64,000 nt of DNA from the NCBI GenBank assembly GCA_963281255.1, contig OY725501.1, positions 1,465,674 through 1,529,673 on the forward strand, written 5' to 3'. Below, one piece after another: positions 34,891 to 46,123 of the stretch. Origin of the DNA: Aphrocallistes beatrix. Lineage: Eukaryota > Porifera > Hexactinellida > Sceptrulophora > Aphrocallistidae. A model generated the notes under the pieces. That model searched no databases. It saw only the letters and a list, made by a program, of their open reading frames with translations, and was not told where the DNA came from. How positions within the stretch are numbered: the stretch's first letter is position 1; each line of letters opens with the position of its first letter. The position numbers and the translations under genes were made by a program.

Positions 34891-35249
34891 TCGTGTTCTT
34901 TTTATATTTCTAGTTGTACATATTTCAGTGCTTTCTTCACTACTAAAATGAGTATTGAAATCCGGGTTTAACGCTTGTGATGAATTGGCGCGAAGTACAA
35001 AGTGGTAATCAGGTTACAGGAAGGAAATTCAAATCCCGTATGAGATTTGATAAGAATTCATGTACATTGATATTTGACCACCTAAAGTTAAAAAATTTTC
35101 TGGGGGGTTCCTCCCAGAACCCCCATTACCTTCGCTCGCTTTTGGCCCCCCCTGAGTCTAAACCCTGTATCCGCCCCTGGTTGAGGGGCGGCATGAAATA
35201 CATCCGCCCCGGGCGACATAGGTGTAAGCTACGCCACTGGTGTTATTAT

Positions 35250-35695
35250 TCTGCTTGAATTCCAAAACTTTTAGCATGGCCCATGCATCATCCGTACTTT
35301 GTCAAAATTTTCAGAAAAGGTAGCCGTTGATGGAAGCCCACTCCTAGGGTAATCGTTGAGTGAAGGCCTACCACGTTTGAGTTGCAATACCAGTCATAAC
35401 AGTTGTTTTAGATGGTGCTTGATCCCCAAAACATCTTATTAGCCTTTCAAAGCTGTGTTGTTGACTTAACTTATCTTTTTTGTATATTTTTAAACAAAAT
35501 AAATAATGACTCTGAAATGTTCTCGAGTAAATTCCATTATAAAAATTAAGTACTACGAAATGTATATATTGAAACAGTCTGCATAAAAGATTTGAGGGGT
35601 GGGATTCGATTGAAATTTGAAACTCAATCTTACAACTTATGAATACTATGTGTTATAAAACTTGATATATTGGGTTTATTATAAAGTAGTGAATC
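35250..35695 (-). mobile_element. Reverse mariner fragment
   Basis: Read in reverse it matches the N-terminal third and left end of the outer mariner: gaccctaggagtggg-type text (gcccactcctagggtaatcg here), aaccataacagttg-type text and the end aaaacttgatatattgggtt. With 31175-31640 it forms an inverted pair around the hAT. Confidence 0.75.
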
Positions 35696-35775
35696 CGGAA
35701 ACTTTTGCATGACTTTGGTAGATTGAAACTTCAGAGACTGTGGAAAAATAATTGTAAATATGGAAATATTATGAT

Positions 35776-36204
35776 CAGGGATGGTGGAAATGCTGTTAAC
35801 AGCCACTTTGGATGTTTGCTGTTAACAGTTCACAATTGGCTGTTAACAGCTACAATTTCCAAACAATTGACAGTCTAGCTCTGCTGTTATTTGAGCTTTT
35901 AAAGCATTTTTTTTGCTGTTAACAGCCCAATTTTAGCTGTTAACAGCCAATTCGAGGTGTTAACAGCCCAATTTGAGCTGTTAACAGCCAACTCGAGCTG
36001 TTTAATATAATTCAAATAGTAAATATTTACATAACAGTCAAGGTTAAGCTATATGGTTCTATAATAATATCTATATTTTTGAATAATCTATCTCAAATTT
36101 AGATTATAAAAATAGATAGACAGATAAAAATTAAAATTTAACGAGAGCTGTTAACAGCCACAATTTTGCGTTGGCTGTTAACAGCTTAGTTGTTTCCATC
36201 CCTG
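35776..36204. mobile_element. hAT-type MITE rich in the palindrome gctgttaacagc
   Basis: Its ends read cagggatggtggaaa and tttccatccctg, flanked by an exact 8-bp duplication attatgat (35768-35775 and 36205-36212). About ten copies of ctgttaacag lie in both arms. No coding region is present. Confidence 0.88.
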
Positions 36205-36614
36205 ATTATGATCAAAGTAATTATCAGTCATGTGAATGAGTGCATAAGTAAATGTTTAATAAAATATTTTTATGCTTTCCTCTTAATTGTGGCACGGGTA
36301 ACTGAACTTACTATTTTGTTGAAAAAAATTCGGACCCTGAGATTTTATCTATTTTTATTACAGAATTTCATGCTGATGCACAATCTGTACTAAAAAAATA
36401 ATTCTGTGTGGAGAATTTTTTACAATTGCGGAATTATACTTCTCATTTATTTTACTAATATTAATAGCCCATTTCAGCTAAATTATGGTTAATAGCTTCC
36501 CTTAATTTCCATTTATTTCCACGGATAGTCGAACGTACTTTCAAAGTATTTCCTATTGTTGTTTTTACTAGTTTACCTATCTCATTATCGGAATTCGGAA
36601 TAATATACTCTACT

Positions 36615-37073
36615 ATGGCAACTGAAAACAGACACGATAGGGCGAGATTTCAGATTTGTAGGTGGTGTTGTGTAAAGGTGGGTCATAGGGGAAGGATTAC
36701 AGCTCTCACTGGACAGACTAGGAATCAGTATATCGAGCACTTTGAACCTATAGATGATTCAGATTATTATCGCCCTTTAGTCGTTTGTACAGCATGCAAA
36801 ATATACTTGGCAAAAGCTTCACGAGGTAGCCCACCAAAGAAAGTTCCTTCGAGATTTCCGTGGCCTGCTAGAACTGCCACTAGAACTAACGACTGTAGCG
36901 CCTTGAAAAATGGAAATGGTGTAGGTAAAATGTGTCTTATGTGCACAGTTTGGTTCAAGGAAAATGCAGCACTATTGATTCGTCATGCAAGGGTAGGAAG
37001 GCCCCGGGACTCAAGTACAGCTGGTATCCTAACGAATGCAAATAAAGTTATGTATTTAATCCGGTTATTGTGA
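36615..37073 (+). pseudogene. Truncated copy of the T-related gene (left arm)
   Basis: Starting MATENRHDRARFQICRWCC, it matches the reverse gene at 39676 nearly residue for residue for about 110 residues, including Cys pairs in ICRWCC, VVCTACK and GKMCLMC. It then loses about 15 bases after MCLMC, diverges after VGRPRDSS and stops at 37073. Only the zinc-finger N terminus is present. Confidence 0.75.
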
Positions 37074-37260
37074 ACATTCTCTTGTTTTAAATTACCTCAT
37101 GGTATGAATTTAACAGTCTACATATGTAGGTTTTGTATTTAGACTCATCAATTGAAGTATGTTTATTGTGAAAAAGTAAGCGCTCACAGGTATAAAAATT
37201 GGTTTCAACTGTATTAGCATAATTAATTGTCGGAAGAACATACATGCTAACCTCTACCAG

Positions 37261-37414
37261 CAGTGGCGGGCAACCTGGGGGATCAGGGGGGGCAATTGAC
37301 CCCCCAATAATTTTACTCCAATTGTAAATATTGTATTTAATATCAACAGTGTCTAATATTCGAGAGGAAAAGGAGATCTTGAGCCCCCAAGAATTTAAGA
37401 GAGACCCGCCACTG
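37261..37414. mobile_element. Small hAT-type MITE
   Basis: Its ends read cagtggcgggcaacc and gagacccgccactg. Flanking octamers tctaccag and tctgcaag agree at 6 of 8 bases. It resembles the termini of the hAT at 32573. The open frame across it is chance. Confidence 0.75.
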
Positions 37415-37590
37415 TCTGCAAGGAACAAAAAGGGACATAAGTAATATCTTAGCGGGACATAGTATATTAGTATTAGTCCTATAGACTGAAAAAGAGGGAC
37501 AATTACACTTTTTGGAAGTTTTCGTGGGACGTACCTCTCATCATATGTCCAAAAAACGGGACGGTTGGCAAGTATGAAAGCATAACTAAT
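37415..37590 (-). mobile_element. Fragment of a cccg-rich repeat
   Basis: gggacggttggcaagtatga is the reverse of the start of the repeat at 57055 (catacttgccaactgtcccg). Repeated gggaca strings follow (37430-37570). Its class is not established. Confidence 0.6.
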
Positions 37591-37659
37591 GTTGACAATG
37601 CATACGTAATTACGTATAACTAATATAATAGCTGATTAGTACGCAAGACTAGTTGTTCG

Positions 37660-39676
37660 TCATAAAATTGCAGTACATGAGCTCACAAACTGTGAAGTAT
37701 AGATTCTTTGCGTAGAGGGGGCTATGTTGATTACACTTGTATTGTCTCTCCCAAACATTTTAAATCTGGAATGAGAGCTCTCAAACCTCTGTTCAGATTC
37801 TGTACCAATACCTGCTCCTTGGAGCAAAAATTCTTCGATAAATGTTCTGACATAACGACAGAGGCAATGTACTTTCACAGTACAGCTTAGTAGTCCAGTT
37901 TGTTTGTAGGCTTCCTCAAAAATCAGTAATGCTTGGGAATAATCACCAGTGAGAACAGTGCCAAAGCAACTTTCTACGACTTCAGAGAAACGTTTTAATG
38001 CGATCACACAAGAATTATTAGGATTCATTCCCAAGTTTGGGATGTTTTTTAGGAGATGGCTCATGGCATTTCCCTCAAAAGCCTTGCTATGGTAGTCGCT
38101 TTTCAAGATTCCATATTTTTTCAACAGCTCAGTGTGCTGATTTTGCTCATTTACTGACATAGTATCGAAGATGTTGTCATACAATTTCTGCCCTATACCT
38201 AGGAGAAGGTGAAGTTCGGGAATATTCCAGATTTCCATGTTATTAACAAGCCAACTATCTAGCACTGGCAGATTTTCGACACCATCACACTCTTTGGATG
38301 ATTTGAGTTTCCTTTAAATTTCAATTGGAGCTGATTCCACATTTCCATATGATGGTCACTGTTTCTAATCTTATTCGTAGAGTTTTGATTGAAATGATCA
38401 TTTACATCCCATTTGCACCAAAAGCAAGGGCAACGCCCGAGCATCACTCCGCATGCAATGGATGCCGCCTTGAGGTCAACGGTAAGTGAAATATTATATT
38501 CCGAAAATAACACTTTCATCTGTTCATGATCAAATATTACCCGGAAGTTATGATATGTTTCAGAGACCTGAGCAACCCAGAGATAGTAAACAGCATTCAC
38601 CGTGTTTTCCAGTCGCTTAGAGTAAAGCAGCTTTAAAAAACCTCTCCCATAATCCAACCCTAACTTGAAATGGAGTAGAGTAACATTAATATTTCCTTGG
38701 GGGTTGTAAATGCGTTCTAGCAATGTTTTTACGTCAATACAACGTACTGTCCAAATTAACTCCAGCTTTTCTTTATACTTCTTCCCAATATCAAGTTCCA
38801 ATTTTGTATATTCCATACAGCCCTGAAATAGAGCATCGCGTTCAATGTAATAATGTGATGTGGTTGGGCATTTTATCCCAGTTTTGCGAATTATTTGGGT
38901 GACTTGCTCCAGCATATTGTTTGTCACTCCAGAACCAGCTCTTTTTAAACTCGCGATATGGGTCATATTGAATTTGTATGATTGTCTTTGAGAATTTTGC
39001 GATTCACTAGGAAGTTTTGAAGTGGCACTGTAATTTGTAGAGGATGGCCTCCAAGTGGACGTGCCAAGGAAGTACAATATTTGGGTGACTTTTCAAAACG
39101 AAATTTTCGAGTAATATCATCCGCTAGAAATCGGTTTAGACAGTTCTTATATTGAAGTACCGAGCGAACATTTGAAATAAGGGAAATATTATTACACCGA
39201 TGTCGAATGCCTCGAGAAGTGGCTCTGGCACATTTGTTGCATCGAAGAATTGACTTCTGAGGGGATTTCTCAAGAGGTCGTCCTATCCTAGAATGACGAA
39301 TCAAAAGTGCTGCTTTCTTCCGTGTACCAAACCGTGTTGCTTCTGTGCACATAAGACACATTTTACCTCCACCATTTCCATTTTTCAAGGCGCTACAGTC
39401 GTTAGTTCTAGTGGCAGTTCTAGCTGGCCACGGAAATTTCGAAGGAATTTTCTTTGGTGGGCTATCTTGTGAAGCTTTTGCCAAGTATATTTTGCATGCT
39501 GTACAAACGACTAAAGGGCGATAATAATCTGAATCATCTATAGGTTCAAAGTGCTCGATATACTGATTCCTAGTCTGTCCAGTGAGAGCTGTAATCCTTC
39601 CCCTATGACCCACCTTTACACAACACCACCTACAAATCTGAAATCTCGCCCTATCGTGTAGGTTTTCAGTTGCCAT
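37660..39676 (-). pseudogene. T-related transposase-like gene (distant paralog), broken
   Basis: The N-terminal part (39676-38963) begins at an ATG and has Cys pairs ICRWCC, VVCTACK, GKMCLMC and LRCNKC, a zinc-binding region. The middle (39077-38259) has TVDLKAASIACGVMLGRCPC then FWCKWD, aligning with ACVDLK and YPCFLCLWD of the protein at 8703-10409. The C-terminal part (38265-37660) has IPELHLLLGIGQKLYDNI, aligning with LPPLHIKLGLMKKFVKAL, and ESEQRFESSH where the other has EEQGERFHQD. The same order of motifs suggests a shared RNase H-like fold. The three parts lie in different frames, so at least two frame changes have occurred unless short introns explain them. Confidence 0.7.
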
Positions 39677-39999
39677 AGTAGAGTATATTATTCCGAAATC
39701 CGATAATGGGATAAGTAAACTAGTAAAACAACAATAGGAAATACTTTGAAAGTACGTCCGACTATCCGTGAAAATAAATGGAAATTATGGGAAGCTATTA
39801 ACTATAATTTAGCTGAAATGGGCTATTAATATTAGTAAAATAAATAAGAAGTATAATTCCGCAATTGTAAAAAATTCTCCATACAGAATTATTTTTTTAG
39901 CACAGATTGTGCATCAGCATGAAATTCTGTAATAAAAATAGATAAAATCTCAGGGTCCGAATTTTTTTCAACAAAACAGTAGGTTCAGTTACCCGTACA

Positions 40000-40990
40000 G
40001 TGGGGGTTTGATAGAAAAACGACTAGGTTAAAATCTCAGAGTAATCCAAAATGGGGAAGCGATAGTGCTGGGCAGTATTTGCGTTTGCTGGATTTAAAAT
40101 GGGATTAGTTCGTTTTGCCCATAAAAAAGAACATTTGGCACTGATTAAGCGGATAACCCAATCAACCGAACATAGTTTATTTTAGCTTTTATGTGCAAGA
40201 GCTATTCCGGTCCTGCCAAAAGTGCCCCGATTAAACACTGACTCTATTAAGCGGAGACAACAGTTGTAATCATAGAGATCTCTTTGCTTAGTTTTCATAA
40301 TATAGTCTTGCTATAACTGCGTTGTGTAGACATATCCTTTTATGTCAATCAATCAGATTTCAAGTTTAGGGGCTAATTTTGATTTATTTAATGCATTGAG
40401 TTTGGTCTAATCCATATTGTTCATTAAAATTAGTGCTAGCTGTTGAATTAAAACCCTGCAATTCATTAGCAAGCAGAGTTTTGTTTCATAGATATTATTT
40501 CATTTTAGCCAACCAAATTTAAGTTAGAGTGTGTTCTAACTTATTTATGTACATTGAGTTATGTCTATTCAATATAATCAATTATACCAAATTCTGCTGT
40601 TAAATTATATTGGTCAGCAAATTTGTCACATTTTGAGTAACAGTGTGAAAATATGAATAATTATTAATTTAGGATGGATAATGATTCAAAATTCATTGAA
40701 CTAGGCACAATCCCTATTCATCAATAAAATCAAAGCCACTGAAATCTTAAAACCTAGATTCTGATTGGCTGATACATTTTAGCATATTTTAAGAAAATGT
40801 GTGAACATCTTTTCTGAATTTGGATCCAGGTTCAAATCTCCACCCTATAAGGAATATAAGGCCCAAATTGGCGCAATTTGGTCCAATAGAATTTCCAGGA
40901 GCCAGCAGACAGACGGACAAAAGTACGTGTATACGGAGTCGCACGATTTAACTTGACCACCAGCTACTGAAGCAGCCTGAGGTCAGATAT
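40000..40990. other. No gene recognised
   Basis: Positions 40005-40265 begin cagtgggggtttgatag and include ttaagcgg phrases (gattaagcgg, tattaagcggagacaac), suggestive of a pogo/Tigger-like MITE, but I could not pair its ends. The remainder is featureless. Confidence 0.4.
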
Positions 40991-41000
40991 TTTACCAGAA

Positions 41001-41213
41001 GTTGCCTTCTACTGCGGCAACTCCGATAACGCTTCCACCGGATTTTCTGCGCTGCTCAATAACGGGTTGGACTGTTGTCATTCTTAGATGTGTAAAGACA
41101 ATGAATGGACATGCGAGCGTAACCACAAGGAACACATAGTGCAGTTGAGGGAAATGGCAGCTGAACAAAGATAGTAAGCAAAATTGATCGCCAAAGTAAG
41201 TCATCCAGGAACA
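41001..41213 (-). CDS. Possible exon, unknown protein
   Basis: Read in reverse, tttgttccttag is acceptor-like and the segment ends in cttctg followed by gtaaaa, donor-like. The open frame gives a hydrophobic LHYVFLVVTLACPFIVFTHL and then a basic tail VIEQRRKSGGSVIG. It is GC-richer than its surroundings. Other frames are open too and no family is recognised, so this is weak. Confidence 0.22.
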
Positions 41214-42180
41214 ACCTAAGGAACAAAGTGGCTAAACTATCCCAGTTTGCGATGGGTTACATGGTGCTATGACAATTCTTCAGCATCCTAGTCATTATGT
41301 ACTCTTGCGAAGGAAAATTTTCAATGGAAATTCTGTGTAACAAAGGCATTGAAATTTTCAAATATTTTAAATTGTAAAAAAGATGGAAATGTGAGAAAGT
41401 AAATTCTACAAATAAAATGAATGTATAATATCTTTGGGCTTTACTTATCAAAATAAACAAAGATGTCCATTTTTTGTAAGAAGTTAACAATCTAAAATAA
41501 GTCAAGACTATTAGCCTTCTATTATACTGTATACATTAATTTGAGCAATTCTTTTCGACCAGTAATGTATTTCGATTTAAATTTTTAACTGGCTTACTTA
41601 GTGTTGCATACTCAATATTTTCAGAATAAATTGCATGAATTATGATTCATACAATTTAATAGGAAATTTGAAATTCAATTCGCCTGGCAACCAGTTGTGA
41701 ACGAGTGCGTAACAGATTTTGGTTAGGTATTTTTTTGAGCATCGAATCAGAAGTATACGATCACGAGTGCATGTTATACTAAAGTAGAAGTTTTAGCCTT
41801 CTGGCGAAGTGCAAACAATCCAACAAGACAGAAAGGGCACATTGTATGCAGGGATGGGGAAGAATGCTAATCTTTGAAAGAACAAACACAGCGAACTTCA
41901 AAACAGTTGTTCAACGATGAGACGTTCATTACATTTCTCATCTCTCTGATGTGGCTCACGAAGACGCATTCGGGCTCGTTAGCATTCAGGAGAATCGACA
42001 GTTCGTAATTTATCAGCGGTAGTCTAGAAAAATGGTAATGGAAAGAGTGGCAAGCAGTTCAAGCGCAAGAGAATAAAGAGAATGAAATAAAAGGCTGGTG
42101 AGCACCGTCGTAGTGAAAAATTGCCCCCTTCCAGGTAATAAATCTTGCAATCCACATATAAAAGTTGAAGCTACCATAGC
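41214..42180. other. AT-rich stretch without a gene
   Basis: I see no gene, RNA or repeat end here. Confidence 0.4.
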
Positions 42181-43200
42181 CCTCTGTATATAAGGCCTGC
42201 CATGTAAATCTCAAAAATGGACCAGGGATGCGATCGAAGATGTTTGAACCAATACTTGATCTACTTAAAATCATTAACGACGCAGAATAGAGCTTCGCAA
42301 TGTAATTCCAGCATTTATAAATATGGTGTCAAAGTACATATATCCATAGTTAAAACTTAAATTAGTCATCACAGGATTGCGCAATAGGTTACATTTTGGG
42401 ACAAATTTAGTGATTTTCAGGGGCCGTTTAAGGGCAAGCGTTTTTATCATAATTTTTTCGTATAGAACTGAGCGGTGAATGGGTTTGATGCAAAAAATTT
42501 AAATTTTGGAACTGAATGTTGCTACATTCCAGCGTTGATATGGAAATGCATTTTGCTCGGTTGTGATCATAGCTTGAAAACCACAATAACTATGGATTCA
42601 AATTTAATCTTATATGATACCCATAGACTACGTCCTATAACGCCATAATACAATTTCTACGTCTAGATTCAATGGTTTACGAGTTACTGAATTGGACAAA
42701 TTACCAAATTTGACTAAAGTGAGAAAATGTTTAATAACCCCGTAAACCATTGAATCTTGACTTGCAAATTATATTATGGAGTTATAGAAAGTAGTCTATT
42801 GAGTATTAACTAAGATTAAATTTGAATGCATACTTATTGCGGCTTTCAAGAAATGACCTCACCTGATCGAAATGCATTTCCATAGCAACGTAGCAACATT
42901 TCATGAAAAAATTTCAACTTTTTTGAACCCATTCACAGCTTAGTTCTAAGCGAAAAAAATTATAATAAAACACTTAGAAGTGCCCTTAAACGGCCTCTGA
43001 AAATCACTAAATTTGACTATAAAATATAACTTTTTGCGGAATCATATGATGACTATCTAAATTTTCACTACGGATATGGATACTTTAAACCATATTTATA
43101 TATGCTGGTAAAAATTCCGAAGCTCTATTCTGCTTAGTTAATGATTTAAGGAGATCATGAATTAGTTCAACCATAGCATTCTATATAGTACTAAGGCAAT
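42180..43200. mobile_element. Long foldback element, second copy
   Basis: It is related to 18004-19278: tagccctctgtatataaggc and gggatgcgatcgaagatg at the left, mirrored by ttagttcaaccatagcattc and tatatagta at the right. Central pairing is seen in ttcaatggtttacgag (42670) and cgtaaaccattgaa (42743). It lacks the extra segment of the first copy. Non-coding. Confidence 0.75.
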
Positions 43201-43599
43201 GGCAGTCACCAAAAAATTGGTTCCATGGATTGGTTAAATACAATCCTAAAACCGTTAATTAAATAACCGTTATTATCAACTATATAATTATCTCATATTT
43301 TGAGTTCATGGTTGTTTAAATATTCATTTTGAAAATATTATGTAACCACAATATTTATATTTACTTCACATACAACATTAGTGTATTACAGTAATGTATT
43401 GTTTTGATGCATATTATTTCTATTACACATTTATAATACCTCGCTTGACAACACTAATTGCATAAATTGTTATTTAGACGATGTCTTGTGTCGCGCCTGA
43501 CTCTACTTCCAATTACAGAGGAGTAGAACACTTCATGAAGTTTTTCAATTCCCCAAAAGATGGTGCTTTTCGTGAAAATGGTATCGAGCCAGTCCAAGA

Positions 43600-44900
43600 C
43601 CTGTGAAGACTACCAAAACAACAATATTCCAAGGGTGAGTTATTTCTTAATTCGGATAAGTCCAATTTATCTAAACGTGCTTCAAATTAACATCGAAAGC
43701 CTGCTGGCTGCGAGGTTGGAAAGACAAAATGTTCACTCTGTGAATTGTTTTGCTCATACCATTGGAGTAAATGCTTTCATAATTGATTCATATATAGTCT
43801 ATCATATTTGCTATCGCATAGGACCAGAAGAAGGTTAAAATTACAAAAGTCGTTCATTTTATAGAGATTTTTGCTAAAATCGGCAAAAAAATTTTTTTTT
43901 GGTAAATCATCAATAAAATCGCAAAGTTATAAGATATCGAAAATCTGGTGGTCCTACGTTTATTGCACAATGATATTGAACATCTTGTATGAATTTCAGG
44001 CTTATATCTCAAACCAAATTTGACATTTAATTATTTAGACAACTAATTTTTGAATTTTAAAGTTATGAGATATAAGGATTTAAAGTTAATCGATTCAATA
44101 TAATGTACAATGTGTAATAAATGACGACGAAATGCGTTTGCAGGTGTATAATATCATAGAACTACATTATTTTAATATATTTGAAGTGAAATTAATGATA
44201 AATATTGAAAAATCTTTTTAAAATGGCTAGATTTCGCTGAGGCCCGAAGTCCCGAACATTTTCAAAAATTTGAGAATAATAATTCATGTTAATTGATATA
44301 AAATATTAAATCTATTCGTTTATAGCGAAAGAGGGGCATCTCAAAAGTATATTAGGAAGTTAGAACAAGAGTCTACGACTTTTAGTTTTCAAGTTTGTAT
44401 TTTCTTAATCTGCTGCGTAGTCAAATGCTAATAAATTAAAAAAATCAACATTCCATTGTATACGAAGCAATTATTATTAATGAACCATGTATATTTAGCG
44501 GTATAAACGTATATTAGCCGTTAAGAGCTAAGAATTTGGGCATTTAGATTATGGATAAAGAGAAATGTCTTGTTTTCCCCGAAAAAAGGGGGTTTTGTTC
44601 AAATTTTAAAGGCCATAACTTCGACATTTTTTAAGGAAATTGAACCATTTTTTTAATATGCATTAATAGCAACAATAGTAAGATTTTCCTGGATAAAGTA
44701 ATCAAGTGACTCATATTTCTTGATCAGGATCACCATTTTTACATGTATTCAAAGTTCCCCATAGGATTTGTATAACAGTAAAAGCAATGATAGCTCGAGA
44801 AATGTGTGTTTTTTGACAGAAGGTTCCTTGAGGAACCTCTATATTAATATATTATTTAATGTAACTTTATATATCAGGTACTTAATTGCACGGACATCAA
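43600..44900 (-). mobile_element. Repeat R, copy 3 (diverged, reverse)
   Basis: In reverse it runs collinearly with R: ggttcctc (44830), the 1447-type text cccaaattcttagctc (44525), taataattgc (44415), aactaaaagtcgtagactc (44360), gtaggaccac (43945) and agcatttact (43770). It reads straight through the place where T sits in copy 2. The left boundary is uncertain. The open frame at 43560-43838 falls in R sequence and is chance. Confidence 0.7.
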
Positions 44901-45115
44901 CCAATTCTGAACTTTATCTAAATTTTAACTTATTTTGAGGTATTATTCGCAATGATTCCCTTGATAACCTTTATTGCTATTTTTCCAACGCTTTTATTGT
45001 GCTTATACTAATATTACCTAGTTTATTGAATAGGATTTTGGAAATGTATCAGATTAGCTTTCCCTAATTGTACCTAGGTAAAAGATTATATCATCATGTA
45101 CATTTCGGTTTATAT

Positions 45116-46123
45116 CTAAACCTGGAATTGGTTTATAAATAAACCTGTGAATTTTGGAATGGAAATCGTATTATTTCTGTGGACACACTTCGCAAATCCA
45201 TTGATCGCTTTAGACTCAGGAGATGGTTGTGCGTCGATTCGCGATCTTAAATTCTGAGCTGCGGAGAGCATAGAGATATGACATGCCTGGGTTCCAAGGG
45301 TATCCAAGCGTTCGATATATCGCGTAGGCATTTGTCTAAGAGGTGGAGGCATATCAAAGATGGTGGCAAACTTGTGGAGATCTCTCCAGGACACTCCAGT
45401 AGAGTGTACAGCGAGTACGGAACACATAGTAACATCCGTCATTTCTCTGACTGGAAGGGAAACATTGACACATGTTTCGTTCCTTGGCTTCTCAAGAGGT
45501 CTGGAGGAAGGAAACTCTGAAACAACTAGGGGACAACGGCTACATTTCACAAAGAAACGCGTATTCCATCCATGTTCCCACGGATGTTCATAAAGTTCTA
45601 AGTGACCTCCGCAGTCCGAACATTTGAGACACGCGAAAACATCGGATAGAATGTCCATATCAAGCAACCGCATTCCTCTAGGTTTATGTGCACCAACTGA
45701 AACAATGCGGTTAAAGGTTGGATAATGGCATAACATTTGTGATTTAGTGGAAATTCTAGGCACTAATATATCGGATATATATCCTCTCCTAGGAAGTCGG
45801 TGTCCTACATTTTTATGTGGTCGTGATTCATCCAGTTTGGCAGTCTTTTTGTGCAGGGTGTGTTGATTCCCACGAAAAGTCTTTCTAAATGGGCGCCCTT
45901 TTTTCGATGTTGGAGGAGATTGGTGGGAAGAAGCTGCTGTCTCCTGGGAAGATAACTCAAAATCAAAGAAATTCCTGGAAAGTCCAACTGTACTGGATGT
46001 AGAGGTGGTGGGGGATTGAACAAGAGAATCTGGAGAGATTGAACCAGAATCGACCCCAAAATTGGGGTCACCAACATCCCAAATTACAAGGGGGGCATCG
46101 CTACGCGAAGAGGTGAAAGACAA
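45116..46123 (-). CDS. Mutator-like transposase, N-terminal half
   Basis: The 335-codon frame (first codon TTG; true start unknown, with an acceptor-like ttattccag just upstream) begins with a low-complexity Ser/Pro region to about residue 75 and a basic stretch. From about residue 150 it fits the Mutator-like transposase domain seen in invertebrate genomes: RLLDMDILSDVFACLKCSDC, then KCSRCPLVVSEFPSS. The Cys pairs 168/171 and 194/197 form a likely zinc site. VNVSLPVREMTDVTMCSVLA continues the domain. The catalytic C-terminal half is absent, and beyond the stop lies repeat R. It is either a truncated gene or the first exon of a split one. Confidence 0.6.
   Translation of the reverse strand: MSFTSSRSDAPLVIWDVGDPNFGVDSGSISPDSLVQSPTTSTSSTVGLSRNFFDFELSSQETAASSHQSPPTSKKGRPFRKTFRGNQHTLHKKTAKLDESRPHKNVGHRLPRRGYISDILVPRISTKSQMLCHYPTFNRIVSVGAHKPRGMRLLDMDILSDVFACLKCSDCGGHLELYEHPWEHGWNTRFFVKCSRCPLVVSEFPSSRPLEKPRNETCVNVSLPVREMTDVTMCSVLAVHSTGVSWRDLHKFATIFDMPPPLRQMPTRYIERLDTLGTQACHISMLSAAQNLRSRIDAQPSPESKAINGFAKCVHRNNTISIPKFTGLFINQFQV

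Larger units (their letters stand above)
32573..35239 (+). mobile_element. hAT element relic containing a mariner
   Basis: The termini cagtggcgtaggc and gcttacgccactg-type end (aagctacgccactg) are inverted, and the flanks show a perfect 8-bp duplication gtgttatt (32565-32572, 35240-35247). G/C-runs inside each end (ccgccccgggcgg) also pair. Only the C-terminal part of a transposase remains (34680-34890). A mariner occupies 33238-34575. A second hAT-like terminus string, cccctggttgaggggcgg, lies near 35175-35195, suggesting another old end inside. Confidence 0.88.
36294..39997. mobile_element. Palindromic element with inverted arms of about 720 bp
   Basis: Positions 36294-37015 and 39267-39997 are inverted copies, highly similar through promoter-like sequence and the first 120 codons of a transposase-like gene. 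Both outer edges read acgggtaactgaac. The right arm continues into the rest of the gene (to 37660). The left arm ends after the first third. This is either two elements inserted head-outward, the left one truncated, or one element with very long inverted repeats. No target duplication was found. Confidence 0.75.

Noticed and set aside
37087-37428. 113-codon reverse frame
   Set aside because: It spans a hAT-type MITE with clear inverted ends.
40005-40265. Possible pogo/Tigger-like MITE with ttaagcgg phrases
   Set aside because: I could not find the matching inverted end, so it is only noted under the surrounding stretch.
43560-43838. 92-codon plus-strand frame
   Set aside because: The sequence aligns with the tail of repeat R at 11820-11930, so it is repeat DNA read by chance.
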